Shown: positions 44,888-54,494 of the stretch, in pieces
How positions within the stretch are numbered: the stretch's first letter is position 1
Layout: each line of letters begins with the position of its first letter
NCBI RefSeq assembly: GCF_000469545.1
Contig: NZ_KI273061.1
Coordinates: 46,661-110,660, forward strand
DNA from: Mitsuokella sp. oral taxon 131 str. W9106
Lineage (GTDB): Bacteria > Bacillota > Negativicutes > Selenomonadales > Selenomonadaceae
Reading direction: 5' to 3'
DNA length: 64,000 nt
The notes under the pieces: model-generated
Database searches by the model: none
What the model was told of the DNA's origin: nothing
What the model saw: the letters and a program-made list of their open reading frames with translations, nothing else
Translations under genes and position numbers: made by a program

Positions 44888-46393
44888 ATGGTTACTTCAG
44901 AACAGACGATGATGCGGCTGGCGAACGGCAGCGACGTGCGCGGCGTCGCGATCGAGGGTGTCGCCGGCGAGCCCGTGACGCTATCTGAAGAGGCGGCAAA
45001 CCGTATCGCGACGGGATTCGTCGAATTCCTTGCGGAACAGACGGGCAAGAAAAAGAGCGCGCTCCGCATCGCGGTCGGCCGCGACTCGCGCGTCTCCGGC
45101 CACGCGATCAAGAAAGCCGTCCTGCGTGCGCTCACAGCGGCAGGCGCACTGGTTGTCGACTGCCACATGGCGTCCACGCCGGCGATGTTCATGTCGATCG
45201 TCCTGCCCGAGACGAAGATGGACGGCTCGATCATGGTCACGGCGAGCCATCTTCCCTACAACCGCAACGGGCTGAAATTCTTTACGAAGGACGGCGGCAC
45301 GGAGCAGCGCGACATTCAGACGATCCTGCGGGCTGCCGTGCGCGCACCGGAGCAGGAAGGCGATCTCTCGAAGGTGCAGAAGCTCGACTTTATCGACCGT
45401 TACTGCCACTTCCTGCGCAAGAAGATCCGGCAGGCGCTCGATATGGGCGATACGCCGCTGAAGGGCATGCACATTGTCGTCGATGCGGGAAACGGTGCGG
45501 GCGGTTTTTTCGCGACGCAGGTACTCGGACGTCTCGGCGCGGACACGTCGGGAAGCATTTTCCTCGAACCGGACGGCATGTTTCCGAACCATATCCCGAA
45601 TCCAGAAAACAAGCAGGCGATGGCGGCGATCCGCGAGGCGGTGCTGCAGTCAAAAGCCGATCTCGGACTCATCTTCGATACGGATGTCGACCGCATGAGC
45701 GCCGTGCTCGCGAACGGCAAGGAGATCAGCCGCAACGCGCTCATCGCAATGATGGCGGCGATCCTTGCGCCCGACTATCCCGGCAGCACGATCGTCACCG
45801 ACTCCGTCACGAGCGACGAGCTGACGGAATTCCTGCAAGGCAAGCTCCACCTAAGGCACCTGCGGTTCAAGCGCGGCTACAAGAACGTCATCGACGAGTG
45901 CATCCGCCTCAACCGGTCGGGCACCGTCTCACCGCTCGCGATCGAGACGAGCGGGCATGGGGCGCTCTCGGAGAACTACTACCTCGACGACGGCGCTTAC
46001 CTCGCCGTCAAGCTCCTCATCGCCGCGACGAAGGCGAAGAAGGCGGGCAGGAGCCTCGCGTCGCTCGTGCAGGGTCTCGGCGAGCCTGCCGAGGCGCGCG
46101 AGTACCGCATGAAGATCGCGGAAGAGGACTTCCGCAGCTATGGCGAAAACGTGCTTGAGACGCTTCGGACGCGCGCCGAGGCAGCAGGCATCCGCGAGGC
46201 GAAGCCGTCGTATGAAGGCGTGCGTCTCGTGTTTCCAAATGGCTGGGCGCTGCTTCGCCTCTCGCTCCACGATCCGCAAATGCCGCTCAATATCGAGAGC
46301 CGCAAGAAGGGCGGCGTGAAGGAGATTGCGGACAAGATGCAGGAGCTCTTGCAGGGGTTCGACCGTCTCGACTTCAGCGTGTTCGACAAGTAA
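44888..46393 (+). CDS. Phosphomannomutase / phosphoglucomutase
   Basis: 501 residues from ATG 44888 (GGGGAGG upstream). Alpha-D-phosphohexomutase family: phosphoserine loop TASHLPYNRNGLKFF (Ser120), metal loop FDTDVDRMS, sugar-binding loop ETSGHGALSENYYLDDGAY and a C-terminal phosphate-binding region NIESRKKGG. It interconverts hexose-6- and hexose-1-phosphates (mannose or glucose) for glycan synthesis. TASHLP in place of TASHNP and DTDVDR in place of DGDGDR place it in a divergent branch. Confidence 0.88.
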   Translation: MVTSEQTMMRLANGSDVRGVAIEGVAGEPVTLSEEAANRIATGFVEFLAEQTGKKKSALRIAVGRDSRVSGHAIKKAVLRALTAAGALVVDCHMASTPAMFMSIVLPETKMDGSIMVTASHLPYNRNGLKFFTKDGGTEQRDIQTILRAAVRAPEQEGDLSKVQKLDFIDRYCHFLRKKIRQALDMGDTPLKGMHIVVDAGNGAGGFFATQVLGRLGADTSGSIFLEPDGMFPNHIPNPENKQAMAAIREAVLQSKADLGLIFDTDVDRMSAVLANGKEISRNALIAMMAAILAPDYPGSTIVTDSVTSDELTEFLQGKLHLRHLRFKRGYKNVIDECIRLNRSGTVSPLAIETSGHGALSENYYLDDGAYLAVKLLIAATKAKKAGRSLASLVQGLGEPAEAREYRMKIAEEDFRSYGENVLETLRTRAEAAGIREAKPSYEGVRLVFPNGWALLRLSLHDPQMPLNIESRKKGGVKEIADKMQELLQGFDRLDFSVFDK

Positions 46394-46410
46394 ACAGACG
46401 CGACATTGGA

Positions 46411-48243
46411 TTGACGGGAAAATGCAAGGAGACCAACCGCAATCGGCAGGTCAAGCGCCGAGCTGTCCTTTCGCACATCAAGCTCCTTTCCCTCCAGTAT
46501 CATTTTGGTCGTGACAATGAACATCGTGAGGCTTCATGGCAGACCATTCTTCAAGATGTGTTTGATCATTTTGGAGGAGGATACGGAACAAATTGACCGC
46601 TTGGACAGGGCAAACCTCCTGTATCTAGTCATACAGAAATTTGCGGAGGAAGTTGACCTTTCGCCGAAAGCCGTGAGCAACAATGAGATGGGATATATTT
46701 TCGAGGACTTGATCCGCCGCTTCTCGGAGATGTCCAACGAAACGGCCGGGGAGCATTTCACGCCACGCGAGGTCATCCGGCTCATGGTGTCGATCCTCTT
46801 TGACCCGGACATGAAGCATATTTGTGAGCCATTCTTTATGGCAAAGCTGTACGACCCTGCAGCCGGCACAGGCGGGATGCTATCCGCCGGCATCGAAAAA
46901 GCAGCAGAGCTCAATGAAAATGCACTCATCGAGGTCTATGGGCAGGAACTCACGAAAAGACCTATGCCATTTGCAAGTCCGATACCATGATCAAAGGAAA
47001 GGGCTATGAAAACATCCACCTCGGCAACAGCTTCACGGACGACGCCTTGAAACAGGAGAAGTTTCATTATATGCTCTGCAATCCGCCCTTCGGCGTGGAG
47101 TGGAAGAAGTATGAGGCATTCATTCGGGACGAAGCGGAAGAAAAAGGCGATCGCGGAAGATTCGGTGCGGGGCTTCCGCGGATTTCGGACGGGGCATTTT
47201 TGTTTCTCCAACACATGATCAGCAAGATGCTCCCCGCAGATGAGGGCGGCAGCCGCATCGGCATCGTGTTCAACGGCTCTCCGCTCTTCACGGGGGATGC
47301 GGGGAGCGGCGAGAGCGAGATTCGGCGATGGATCATTGAACAGGACATGTTGGAAACCATCATCGCCCTTCCCGACCAGCTTTTCTACAATACGGGGATT
47401 TTGACCTATGTATGGATTGTCACGAATCGCAAGTCCGACGTTCGCAAACAGAAAATCCAACTCATCGACGGAACTTCCTTTTTCGAGCGGATGAAAAAGC
47501 CCCTCGGCGAAAAGCGCAAACTCCTGACGGAACAGCACATTGACGATTTGACGAAAATTTACGGCGCGTTCCTGCCGGGAGAGCATTGCCGAATTTTTGA
47601 TAATGATGACTTTGCCTATTGGAAGGTAACGATGGAGCGTCCTCTCCGGCTGAATTTCGAGGTAAGCGAGGAGCGAATTGCTAGGTTGTGGGAGCAAAAG
47701 CCCTTCACCAATCTTGCCACCAGCAGGCGCAGGGATGAAAAAGCCGCCGCAGAGGAAATCAAAGCCGGAGAAAGGCTGCAGCAGGATATCCTGCTGCAGC
47801 CTGCGATGGACAGCACAGTGCTGTATAAAAATCGTGAGGAATTTATCGCTGTCCTAAAGGAAGCACTGAAAAACGCCGAAATCACCGTAAAACCCAATGT
47901 TCAGAAAGCCATCCTTGCCGCACTCGCCGAGCGGGACGAAACAGCGGATATCTGCTTGGACAAGGATGGCAACCCCGAGCCTGACACGGATCTTCGGGAC
48001 ACAGAACAGATTCCCGTGAAACAGGACATCGAGGAATACATTCGGCGGGAGGTTCTGACCTATGTGCCAGATGCCTGGGAGGATGTGTCTAAGCGGAAAA
48101 AGGGCTATGAGATTCCCTTTACTCGTTATTTTTATCGCTATGAGGAAGTAGGAGATGCCGAAAGCACGCTGCGGGACATTGAGACACTCGGGAAAAAGAT
48201 ACAGGAAGACATTGCCGCTCTGTTCGAGGATCGGAGGGATTGA
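46411..48243 (+). pseudogene. hsdM: Type I restriction-modification DNA methylase subunit (HsdM), frameshifted and N-terminally truncated
   Basis: The homologous reading starts only at about 46543 (TILQDVFDHF) and then shifts frame twice. Near 46571-46579 one base too many separates DVFDHF from EEDTEQIDRLDRANLLYLV. Near 46954-46961 one base too few separates YGQELTK from TYAICKSDTMIKGKG. The methylase motifs are present: YDPAAGTGGML (SAM binding) and NPPFGVEW (catalytic NPPF). The usual ~120-residue N-terminus is replaced by unrelated sequence. The adenine methylase is therefore probably inactive unless these are sequencing errors. The second half, from 46987, is intact to its stop. Confidence 0.8.
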
Positions 48244-48244
48244 T

Positions 48245-48550
48245 ATGTCGGAGATGATTTTTACTTTTGACGAAATCAAGCAGCGGTTACAGCCGATTTT
48301 TGCAGGGCATCAGATTCGCCAGGCGATTCTCTTTGGCTCTTATGTAAAAGGGACGGCAACGAAAACGAGCGACGTGGATTTGCTTGTGGACAGCAATCTG
48401 CGCGGACTGAAATTTATGGGGTTCGTGGAGGAGCTGCGGGAGGCTCTGGACGATAAAGATATGGATGTGTTCGACATCAAACATATTGAGCCGAAGTCCC
48501 GCATTGCTGAGGAAATCAAACAGACGGGAATTGAGATTTATGCGCGATAG
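48245..48550 (+). CDS. MNT-type nucleotidyltransferase domain protein
   Basis: 101 residues. ILFGSYVKGTATKTSDVDLLV carries the minimal nucleotidyltransferase motif GS-x10-D-x-D (Gly31-Ser32, Asp43, Asp45). MntA-like proteins of this size act as antitoxins that AMPylate a HEPN RNase partner, but no HEPN gene is adjacent. Here it is spliced between hsdM and hsdS: it begins one base after the hsdM stop and overlaps hsdS by 11 bases, so it is translated as part of this operon. It may modify a restriction-modification subunit or be an orphan antitoxin. Confidence 0.82.
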   Translation: MSEMIFTFDEIKQRLQPIFAGHQIRQAILFGSYVKGTATKTSDVDLLVDSNLRGLKFMGFVEELREALDDKDMDVFDIKHIEPKSRIAEEIKQTGIEIYAR

Positions 48551-49787
48551 GTATGCGGAGTATAAGGATAGTGGCTTAGAGTGGATTGGCGAGATTCCGG
48601 CGCATTGGAAAACGATGCGATTTAAGTTTATTGCCCAGCTTATCAATGATAAATCCATCCATGATGGGAAAAAATACATAGGCATGGAAAATATTGAATC
48701 ATGGACAGGAAAATATCTTGATATGGGAGAAATTGTTCCAGAGAGTTTGTGCAATAATTTCTGTAAGGGAGATATTCTTTTTGGTAAGTTACGTCCTTAT
48801 TTAGCAAAAGCATATATTGCAGAAGAAAATGGCACCTGTTCAAGTGAAATTCTCGTTTTTCGTACCAGTTCGATTTTAAGGAGATACCTTTTTTATTTGT
48901 TGTTGTCATTTGGATTTATTGAGCACATAAATTCCTCGACCTATGGAGCAAAAATGCCCCGTGCAAATTGGGATTTTATTGGAAAGAGCTACATTCCGAT
49001 ACCTCCGCAAGATGAGCAGAATGTCATTGTCGAGTTTCTCGATAATAAATTACATAAACTTGACCATCTCATAAACGAACGTACAGATCAGTTCTCCATG
49101 CTCACTCGATTCAAGCGCGAGCTTATTGCGAAGTGCGTCACCAAGGGACTGGACAAATCTGCGCCGATGAAGCCGAGCGGTGAGGATTGGATTGGCGACG
49201 TGCCGACGCATTGGCAGATTGTACCGTTAAGGGCGTTCTTGAAACCAAATAACAGGAAAAACCCCGGGGGATTGCCCCTGCTCTCTGTGGAACGGGAGCG
49301 TGGAGTTGTAAACAGAGAAACGGACGGCTCGCCGGATAATCATAATCGCGTTCCCGATGACTTGTCGAATTATAAGATGGTCAATGAAGGGCAGTTTGTC
49401 ATGAATAAAATGAAGGCATGGCAAGGATCGTATGGTGTTGCTCCTTGTGCCGGCATTGTCAGCCCTGCCTACTATGTTTATGACTTGGTCTTTGAGAATA
49501 AGGAGTTTTTCAATTATGCCATACGGAGTAAATGTTATGTTGGATTTTTGGGACGGGACTCCTATGGGATAAGAATCGATCAATGGGATTTTAAGGCGGA
49601 GCGTATCAAGCATATACCGTTTGTTGTCCCTACTGTAGAAGAACAGCAAGAAATCGTAAATTATCTATCAAAACAGGAATCTAAGATTAACAGCCTGCAA
49701 GCAAACATCGAGGCACAAATCCAAAAACTGAAAGACTACCGCCGCATCCTGATTCACGATGCAGTGACGGGCAAGATAAAGATTTAG
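48540..49787 (+). CDS. hsdS: Type I restriction-modification specificity subunit (HsdS)
   Basis: 415 residues from the ATG at 48540. Two target-recognition domains follow the usual plan, each opened by a similar segment (YAEYKDSGLEWIGEIPAHWKTMRFKFIA and MKPSGEDWIGDVPTHWQIVPLRAFL) and closed by a conserved coiled helix (IVEFLDNKLHKLDHLINERTDQF and IVNYLSKQESKINSLQANIEAQIQKLKDYRRILIHDAVTGKI). Intact, unlike hsdM and hsdR. The TRDs are markedly AT-rich. Its last 31 bases recur at 50420-50450. Confidence 0.9.
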   Translation: MRDRYAEYKDSGLEWIGEIPAHWKTMRFKFIAQLINDKSIHDGKKYIGMENIESWTGKYLDMGEIVPESLCNNFCKGDILFGKLRPYLAKAYIAEENGTCSSEILVFRTSSILRRYLFYLLLSFGFIEHINSSTYGAKMPRANWDFIGKSYIPIPPQDEQNVIVEFLDNKLHKLDHLINERTDQFSMLTRFKRELIAKCVTKGLDKSAPMKPSGEDWIGDVPTHWQIVPLRAFLKPNNRKNPGGLPLLSVERERGVVNRETDGSPDNHNRVPDDLSNYKMVNEGQFVMNKMKAWQGSYGVAPCAGIVSPAYYVYDLVFENKEFFNYAIRSKCYVGFLGRDSYGIRIDQWDFKAERIKHIPFVVPTVEEQQEIVNYLSKQESKINSLQANIEAQIQKLKDYRRILIHDAVTGKIKI

Positions 49788-49815
49788 CAAAGTATCATAC
49801 GAGGAGGGAATTGAG

Positions 49816-50085
49816 ATGGAGTTGGCAACGATTAACGCGAAAGGACAAATAACGCTCCCCTTGTCTGTGCGCAGACAACTCAGACTGAACAGCGGCGATC
49901 GCGTTGCTTTCGTGCGCGATGGCGAGAAACTTATCATCACGAGTGATCCTGTGACGGCACTGACAGAAGTGCAGGCGGCTTTTCAGGGGGCTGCGGAGGA
50001 GGTGGGGCTATATACCGAAGATGATGTTGTCCGTATGGTGAAGGAAATCCGGGCAGAGAGGCGGGAGAATTCGTCGTGCGAGTAA
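49816..50085 (+). CDS. AbrB/SpoVT-family antitoxin
   Basis: 89 residues. The swapped-hairpin DNA-binding domain is ATINAKGQITLPLSVRRQLRLNSGDRVAFVRDGEKLIITS, the rest a toxin-binding tail. GAGGAGG at 49801-49807 precedes the ATG. It is the antitoxin of a PIN-type toxin, whose gene starts at or just before this stop codon and is damaged. Confidence 0.85.
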   Translation: MELATINAKGQITLPLSVRRQLRLNSGDRVAFVRDGEKLIITSDPVTALTEVQAAFQGAAEEVGLYTEDDVVRMVKEIRAERRENSSCE

Positions 50086-50385
50086 TGCTTGATACCAACA
50101 TTCTTGTATCCATGATAATCTTTCCGAACCAAATATTTCTTGATATGTTGGAAACGATAACATGAGATATTTGTCACGCCGCAGGATATGGACTTGGGCT
50201 TATTTGAAATTCGCGATACCATGGATTATCCCGTGCTGTATTCTGCCATCGTTGCCAAGGCTGATGTACTGATTACGGGTGATAAGGATATTTTGACGGT
50301 AGAGCATATCAATCGCCCGGAAATTTTGACGGCGAGGGATTTCGTGGCGAAGTTTGGTGAGGATTCGGAGAATGGGCAGGCATAA
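50076..50385 (+). pseudogene. PIN-domain toxin (VapC-like), interrupted
   Basis: The start (GTG 50076 or ATG 50085) encodes VMLDTNILVSMIIF, the first PIN motif with its Asp, but the frame stops at TGA near 50164 after about 30 residues. The C-terminal half resumes at 50188: FEIRDTMDYPVLYSAIVAKADVLITGDKDIL, with the later acidic residues. The intervening ~45 residues of a normal PIN domain are missing, so the RNase is probably dead while the antitoxin remains. Confidence 0.78.
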
Positions 50386-50461
50386 ATATTCCTTTGAAAT
50401 CCATTGACATTGGATCTGTCGATGCAGTGACGGGCAAGATAAAGATTTAGGAGGTATCGTC

Positions 50462-53400
50462 ATGCCGATCGATACATCGGAGCGTGTCTTTGAGCGTGAA
50501 ATCGAATACTGCCTCACGCATTTGGGCAAGAAGTCGCAGCGGTATATCAAGGGCAATCCGAAGGACTTTGACCGTGCTTTGGCGTTGGACGGGAAGATGC
50601 TCATCGCATTCGTGCAGGACACACAGCCGGACAAGTGGCAGGCCATCGTCCGGCGACACGGTGCGGAGGCTGCCGCTCAAAGCTTGCTGCATCGGGTTGG
50701 CATTGAACTGGACAAGCGCGGCGCGATTGACTGTCTGCGTCATGGCATCATCGATATCGGCGTGGAGGTGCGGCTGGCCTACTGGAAACCGGGAAGCCGC
50801 ATGAATCAGAGCGCCCTTGCGCTCTACGAGAAAAACCGGCTCTCCATCACGCGCCAAGTAAAATATGCCATGAACAGCGAACATTCGATTGATACGGTGC
50901 TGTTCGTGAACGGGATTCCCGTCGTCACGATGGAGCTGAAGAACCCGATCAAAGGGCAGACCTATCAGGATGCCATTGTGTGCAATACCAAAAAGACCGC
51001 AGTCCTCGTGAGAAGCTGCTGTCCTTCAAGAAGCGCGCCCTCGTGCATTTCGCCGTGGATCCCGACGAGGTGTGGATGACCACGCGACTCGACAAGTTGG
51101 ACACGCATTTCCTTCCGTTCAATCGCGGCCATGCGGACGGTTCTGCCGGCAATCCGCCTATAGAGGGGGACTATCGCACATCCTATCTATGGAAGGAAGT
51201 TCTGCAAAAGGACAGCCTCTTAGATATTCTGCAGCGATTCGTCCAAGTGCAAAAGGACAAGAAAAACGGTCATGAGTGGATCATCTTCCCACGCTATCAT
51301 CAACTGGATGTGGTGCGGAAACTGGTGGCGGATGTCAAGCAGCGTGGCAGTGGGCATAGCTATCTCATTCAGCATTCCGCCGGATCCGGCAAATCCAATT
51401 CCATCGCTTGGCTCGCTCATCATCTGGAAAGTATTCATGATGCCGATGAACAGGTGATTTTTCACAGCATTATCGTGATTACGGATCGGCGGGTGCTGGA
51501 CAAGCAGCTCCAAAGGGACATCTTTAGCATGGAACATAAGCGGGGCGTGGTGGTGCGCGTAAGCCGCAATGCCAAGCAGCTGACGAGTGCCTTGGAGAAA
51601 GGGCAGCGTATCATTGTCTGTACGCTGCAGAAGTTTCCCTTTGTGGATGTGCAGCGGATTTGCACCACAGGGCGACGATTCGCCATCATCGTGGATGAGG
51701 CGCATTCGTCCCAAAGCGGCAAGGCGAGTGAACGCATGAAGGAAGTGCTGGCAGATATTTCCGCTGATGGTGGGGAGACAATCGAACAGCGACTTCACGA
51801 GTATGCTGTGGCAGAGGCGAGAGCGGAGGAGGAAACGCCGGATCGGGATGAGGAACTAGCTGACGAAATTCGAAAGCAGATTGCCGCGCATGGCAGACAG
51901 GAAAATCTCTTCTTCTTCGCATTTACGGCAACGCCCAAGCAAAAGACGTTGGAGATGTTCGGCACCGCCGTACCGGGGAAGAAGCCGGTGCCGTGGCATA
52001 TCTACAGTATGCGTCAGGCCATCGAGGAGCACTTTATCTGTGATGTGCTTGAAAACTACACCACCTATGAAACATATTTCCAGTTGGGAAAGAAGACAAA
52101 AGAAAATCCCGAATATGCCAAGAAGCAGGCGAACAAGGCGCTGGGCAAATACATGAGCCTCCATCCCCACAATCTGAGACAAAAGACGGAAATCATTGTG
52201 GAGCATTTCCGCAGCCATGTCATGGGGCAAATCGGCGGTCGCGCAAAGGCAATGATTGTCACCGGATCAAGGCTCCATGCGCTCCGCTACTACTTCGAGT
52301 TTGAGCAATACATCAGAAAGATGGGGTATGACGATCTTGGCGTGCTAGTGGCATTTTCCGGTGTGGTCAAGGATGACATCACCGGGGATCTGGTGGAATA
52401 CACAGAGGAAAAAATCAACAAGTTCCCTGAGGATCAACTGCCGGAGAATTTTGCCGGGAGTGACTACCAGCTGCTTTTGGTGGCAGAAAAATACCAGAGG
52501 GGTTTTGACCAGCCGCTTCTCCATACGATGTATGTGGACAAGCAGCTTTCCGGTGTTAAGGCGGTGCAGACATTATCCCGTATCAATCGTATGTGCAAGG
52601 GCAAGACCGATACCTTCATTTTGGATTTTGTCAACACACGGGAGGATATTCAAAAGGCATTCCAAGAGTATTACATCTCCACCACGGTTTCCGACACCAC
52701 CGATCCCAATGTGGTATATGATATGAAGAATTTTCTGGACGGTGCCATGCTGTACGATGAGCGGGATATTGACGCCCTTGCAAAGGTTTTTTTCAGGGAG
52801 AAAAAGCAGCAGAGCAATATGGACTTAGCAAAACTGAACGCTTTTCTCGACCCGGTGGTAGAGCGATATCGGAAATTATCCGACGAGCAGGAACAAAGCG
52901 ATTTCCGTCGGACGTTGGTGAAGTTTATCCGCTCCTATTCCTTTCTCACACATATCATTTGCTTTGATGATGTGAAGCTCCATAAGTTCTACGCCTTCGC
53001 CAAGGCATTGGTGCGAAAAATTCCCAAGGATCGAGCCGAACGTATTCCCCATATCGAAAGCGATGTCAATCTGCAGTATTACCGCCTTCAAAGGGTCTAT
53101 GAAGGTTCCATCGGTCTTGAGGCGAGGGAAGGCGTGCTGCCGTATGGATCACAGTCCGGCCTGCCGCTTACGGACGAGAAGGAAAAGCTGTCCGAGATTA
53201 TCCGCAGTCTCAACGAGCGTCTCGGCACAAACTTCACGGAGATGGACAAAGTGCTGGAGCAGTTGGTGGACGATATGTCTGCCGACGAGGAGCTGGTATT
53301 GCGGGCGAAGAATACGCTCGATCTCTTCAAAATTGTCTACGACGAAAACATCATGAACATTGTGCTGCGGCGCATGACGCAGAACCAAGAGTTCTGCGAG

Positions 53401-53484
53401 AAGTATTTGGATGATGATGAGTTCCGCGGGGAGATTGACAAGGTGCTGCTGCCTTTGGTGTACGAGCGCCTGTCTCAAATGTAG
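50462..53484 (+). pseudogene. hsdR: Type I restriction enzyme endonuclease subunit (HsdR), frameshifted
   Basis: The first frame (50462-50977) gives the N-terminal nuclease region, with VEVRLAYWKPG and VVTMELKNPIKGQTYQDAIV (the E-x-K motif of the PD-(D/E)xK fold). At 50978-50982 the sequence GTGTG in place of GTG adds two bases. The rest continues in another frame (from QYQKDRSPREK) to 53484 as an intact helicase: HSAGSGKSNSIAWLA (Walker A), IVDEAHSSQSG (motif II), FTATPKQKTLE (motif III) and QTLSRINRMCKG (motif VI). A loss of one TG would restore it, so phase-variable or recent inactivation is possible. Confidence 0.85.
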
Positions 53485-53491
53485 TGCGATC

Positions 53492-53521
53492 CGGCGAGAC
53501 TTAAAATATTCTCGCCGTTTT
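53492..53521 (+). terminator. Terminator after hsdR
   Basis: Eight-bp stem CGGCGAGA / TCTCGCCG with a ten-base AT loop, followed by TTTTG. Confidence 0.78.
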
Positions 53522-53575
53522 GTTTGGAAAAGGTCTTCCAAATTGCAAGAATAACTTGAATACCAGGCAATCCGA

Positions 53576-53674
53576 TCAAGCAGCCAATCTTAGCAGAAGC
53601 TCTTCGAGAAAGCGCGCTTCGGGGCTTCGATATTTTTTTCGTGCCGGCTCTGTGGTAGGCTGTAATAGATCCAT
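53576..53674 (-). CDS. Small ORF, possible 32-residue peptide
   Basis: An AAGGAG site seven bases before the ATG opens a frame for a charged 32-residue peptide (MDLLQPTTEPARKKYRSPEA then RFLEELLLRLAA). It has coding-like composition and a short amphipathic helix at its end. No family is recognised; it could equally be the 5' remnant of a lost gene. Confidence 0.3.
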   Translation of the reverse strand: MDLLQPTTEPARKKYRSPEARFLEELLLRLAA

Positions 53675-53786
53675 GGCAATTCTCCTTGTGCATATGGTTT
53701 CGGGCAAATTACATTTTGCCATAAGGGATTCTTGCTATGGATTTTTCGTGTGGAAGTTGAAGTTCATGATACAATCCGCCCTCTGG

Positions 53787-53815
53787 TTGACAATAAATAA
53801 AATAACGAGTAAGAT
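53787..53815 (+). promoter_or_regulatory. Candidate promoter of bioYDA
   Basis: TTGACA (53787-53792), 17 bases, TAAGAT (53810-53815), 48 bases before the bioY ATG. I did not find a clear BirA-type palindrome. Confidence 0.6.
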
Positions 53816-53862
53816 AAAGCAAGCTTATGAATCTATCAGCTTAATGGAGGTGTCTGAAGATT

Positions 53863-54477
53863 ATGAAGCTACGTGAAGTAATCCTATGCGGGCTGTTTAT
53901 CGCGCTCATTACGGTCGGGACGTTCGTGCGCATTCCTGTGGGTACGGATGTCTACACGCTGCAGTTCCTCTTTACCCTGCTTGCGGGGCTGATGCTCGGT
54001 GCGCGGCTCGGTGCACTCGCCGTCGGTACATACGTGCTCATGGGGCTCGTGGGGATTCCCGTATTCGCCTCGGGCGGCGGCCCTGCCTATGTGCTTCAGC
54101 CGACGTTCGGCTATCTTGTCGGGTTCATCCTGCAGGGCTGGGTGACGGGCGCACTGGTTCGCCGCGGCGTGCCGACGTTCCGCCGCGCGCTCGCCGCGTG
54201 CGTTGCAGGCATGGTGGTGGTCTATGTTCTCGGCATTTCGTATTTCTACTTCGCATCGAACTATATCATCGACGCACCGATCGGCTTCTGGATGGCGGTT
54301 TGGTACTGCGGCGTGCTGCAGGTCCTGCCGGACTTCCTGCTCTGCGTCGCGGCGGCGTATATCGGGATTCGCCTCTACAAGGCGGGGCTCTGGATTCGTG
54401 AGACGCAGGAGATGCAGACGCGCAGCACTGCTCCCGCGCAGGGAGCAGCGGTGCATGCGAAGCGCATGGATATCTGA
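53863..54477 (+). CDS. bioY: Biotin transporter substrate-binding subunit BioY
   Basis: 204 residues, six hydrophobic segments, the S-component of an ECF-type biotin importer. FVRIPVGTDVYTLQFLFTLLAGLMLGARLGALAVGTYVLMGLVGIPVFASGGGPAYVLQPTFGYLVGF is the BioY signature. The C-terminal ~30 residues are polar and variable. The energising EcfAT subunits are not in the window. First gene of bioY-bioD-bioA, pairing uptake with synthesis. Confidence 0.93.
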   Translation: MKLREVILCGLFIALITVGTFVRIPVGTDVYTLQFLFTLLAGLMLGARLGALAVGTYVLMGLVGIPVFASGGGPAYVLQPTFGYLVGFILQGWVTGALVRRGVPTFRRALAACVAGMVVVYVLGISYFYFASNYIIDAPIGFWMAVWYCGVLQVLPDFLLCVAAAYIGIRLYKAGLWIRETQEMQTRSTAPAQGAAVHAKRMDI

Positions 54478-54494
54478 CGGGAGGCGTATCATAC

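Larger units (their letters stand above)
49757..50450 (+). repeat. 31-base direct repeat flanking the AbrB/PIN module
   Basis: The last 31 bases of hsdS (49757-49787, starting CGATGCAGTGACGGG and ending in the TAG stop) recur perfectly at 50420-50450, immediately before the ribosome site of hsdR. The antitoxin gene and broken toxin gene lie between the copies. The module therefore either inserted with duplication of the hsdS end, or replaced a second hsdS copy. Confidence 0.85.
53485..53862. other. 378-base gap between hsdR and bioY
   Basis: Holds the hsdR terminator (53492-53521), a candidate 32-residue minus-strand frame (53576-53674) and the bioY promoter (53787-53815). The plus-strand frame covering most of it has no ribosome site and no recognisable content. 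AT-rich. Confidence 0.5.

Noticed and set aside
46951..46990. Programmed -1 frameshift in hsdM
   Set aside because: ACGAAAAGA offers a short A-run but no proper slippery heptamer or downstream structure, and the gene has a second shift and a lost N-terminus. Simple decay or sequencing error is more likely.
53520..53876. 118-codon frame before bioY
   Set aside because: No ribosome site; covers a terminator and the bioY promoter; content resembles translated intergenic DNA.
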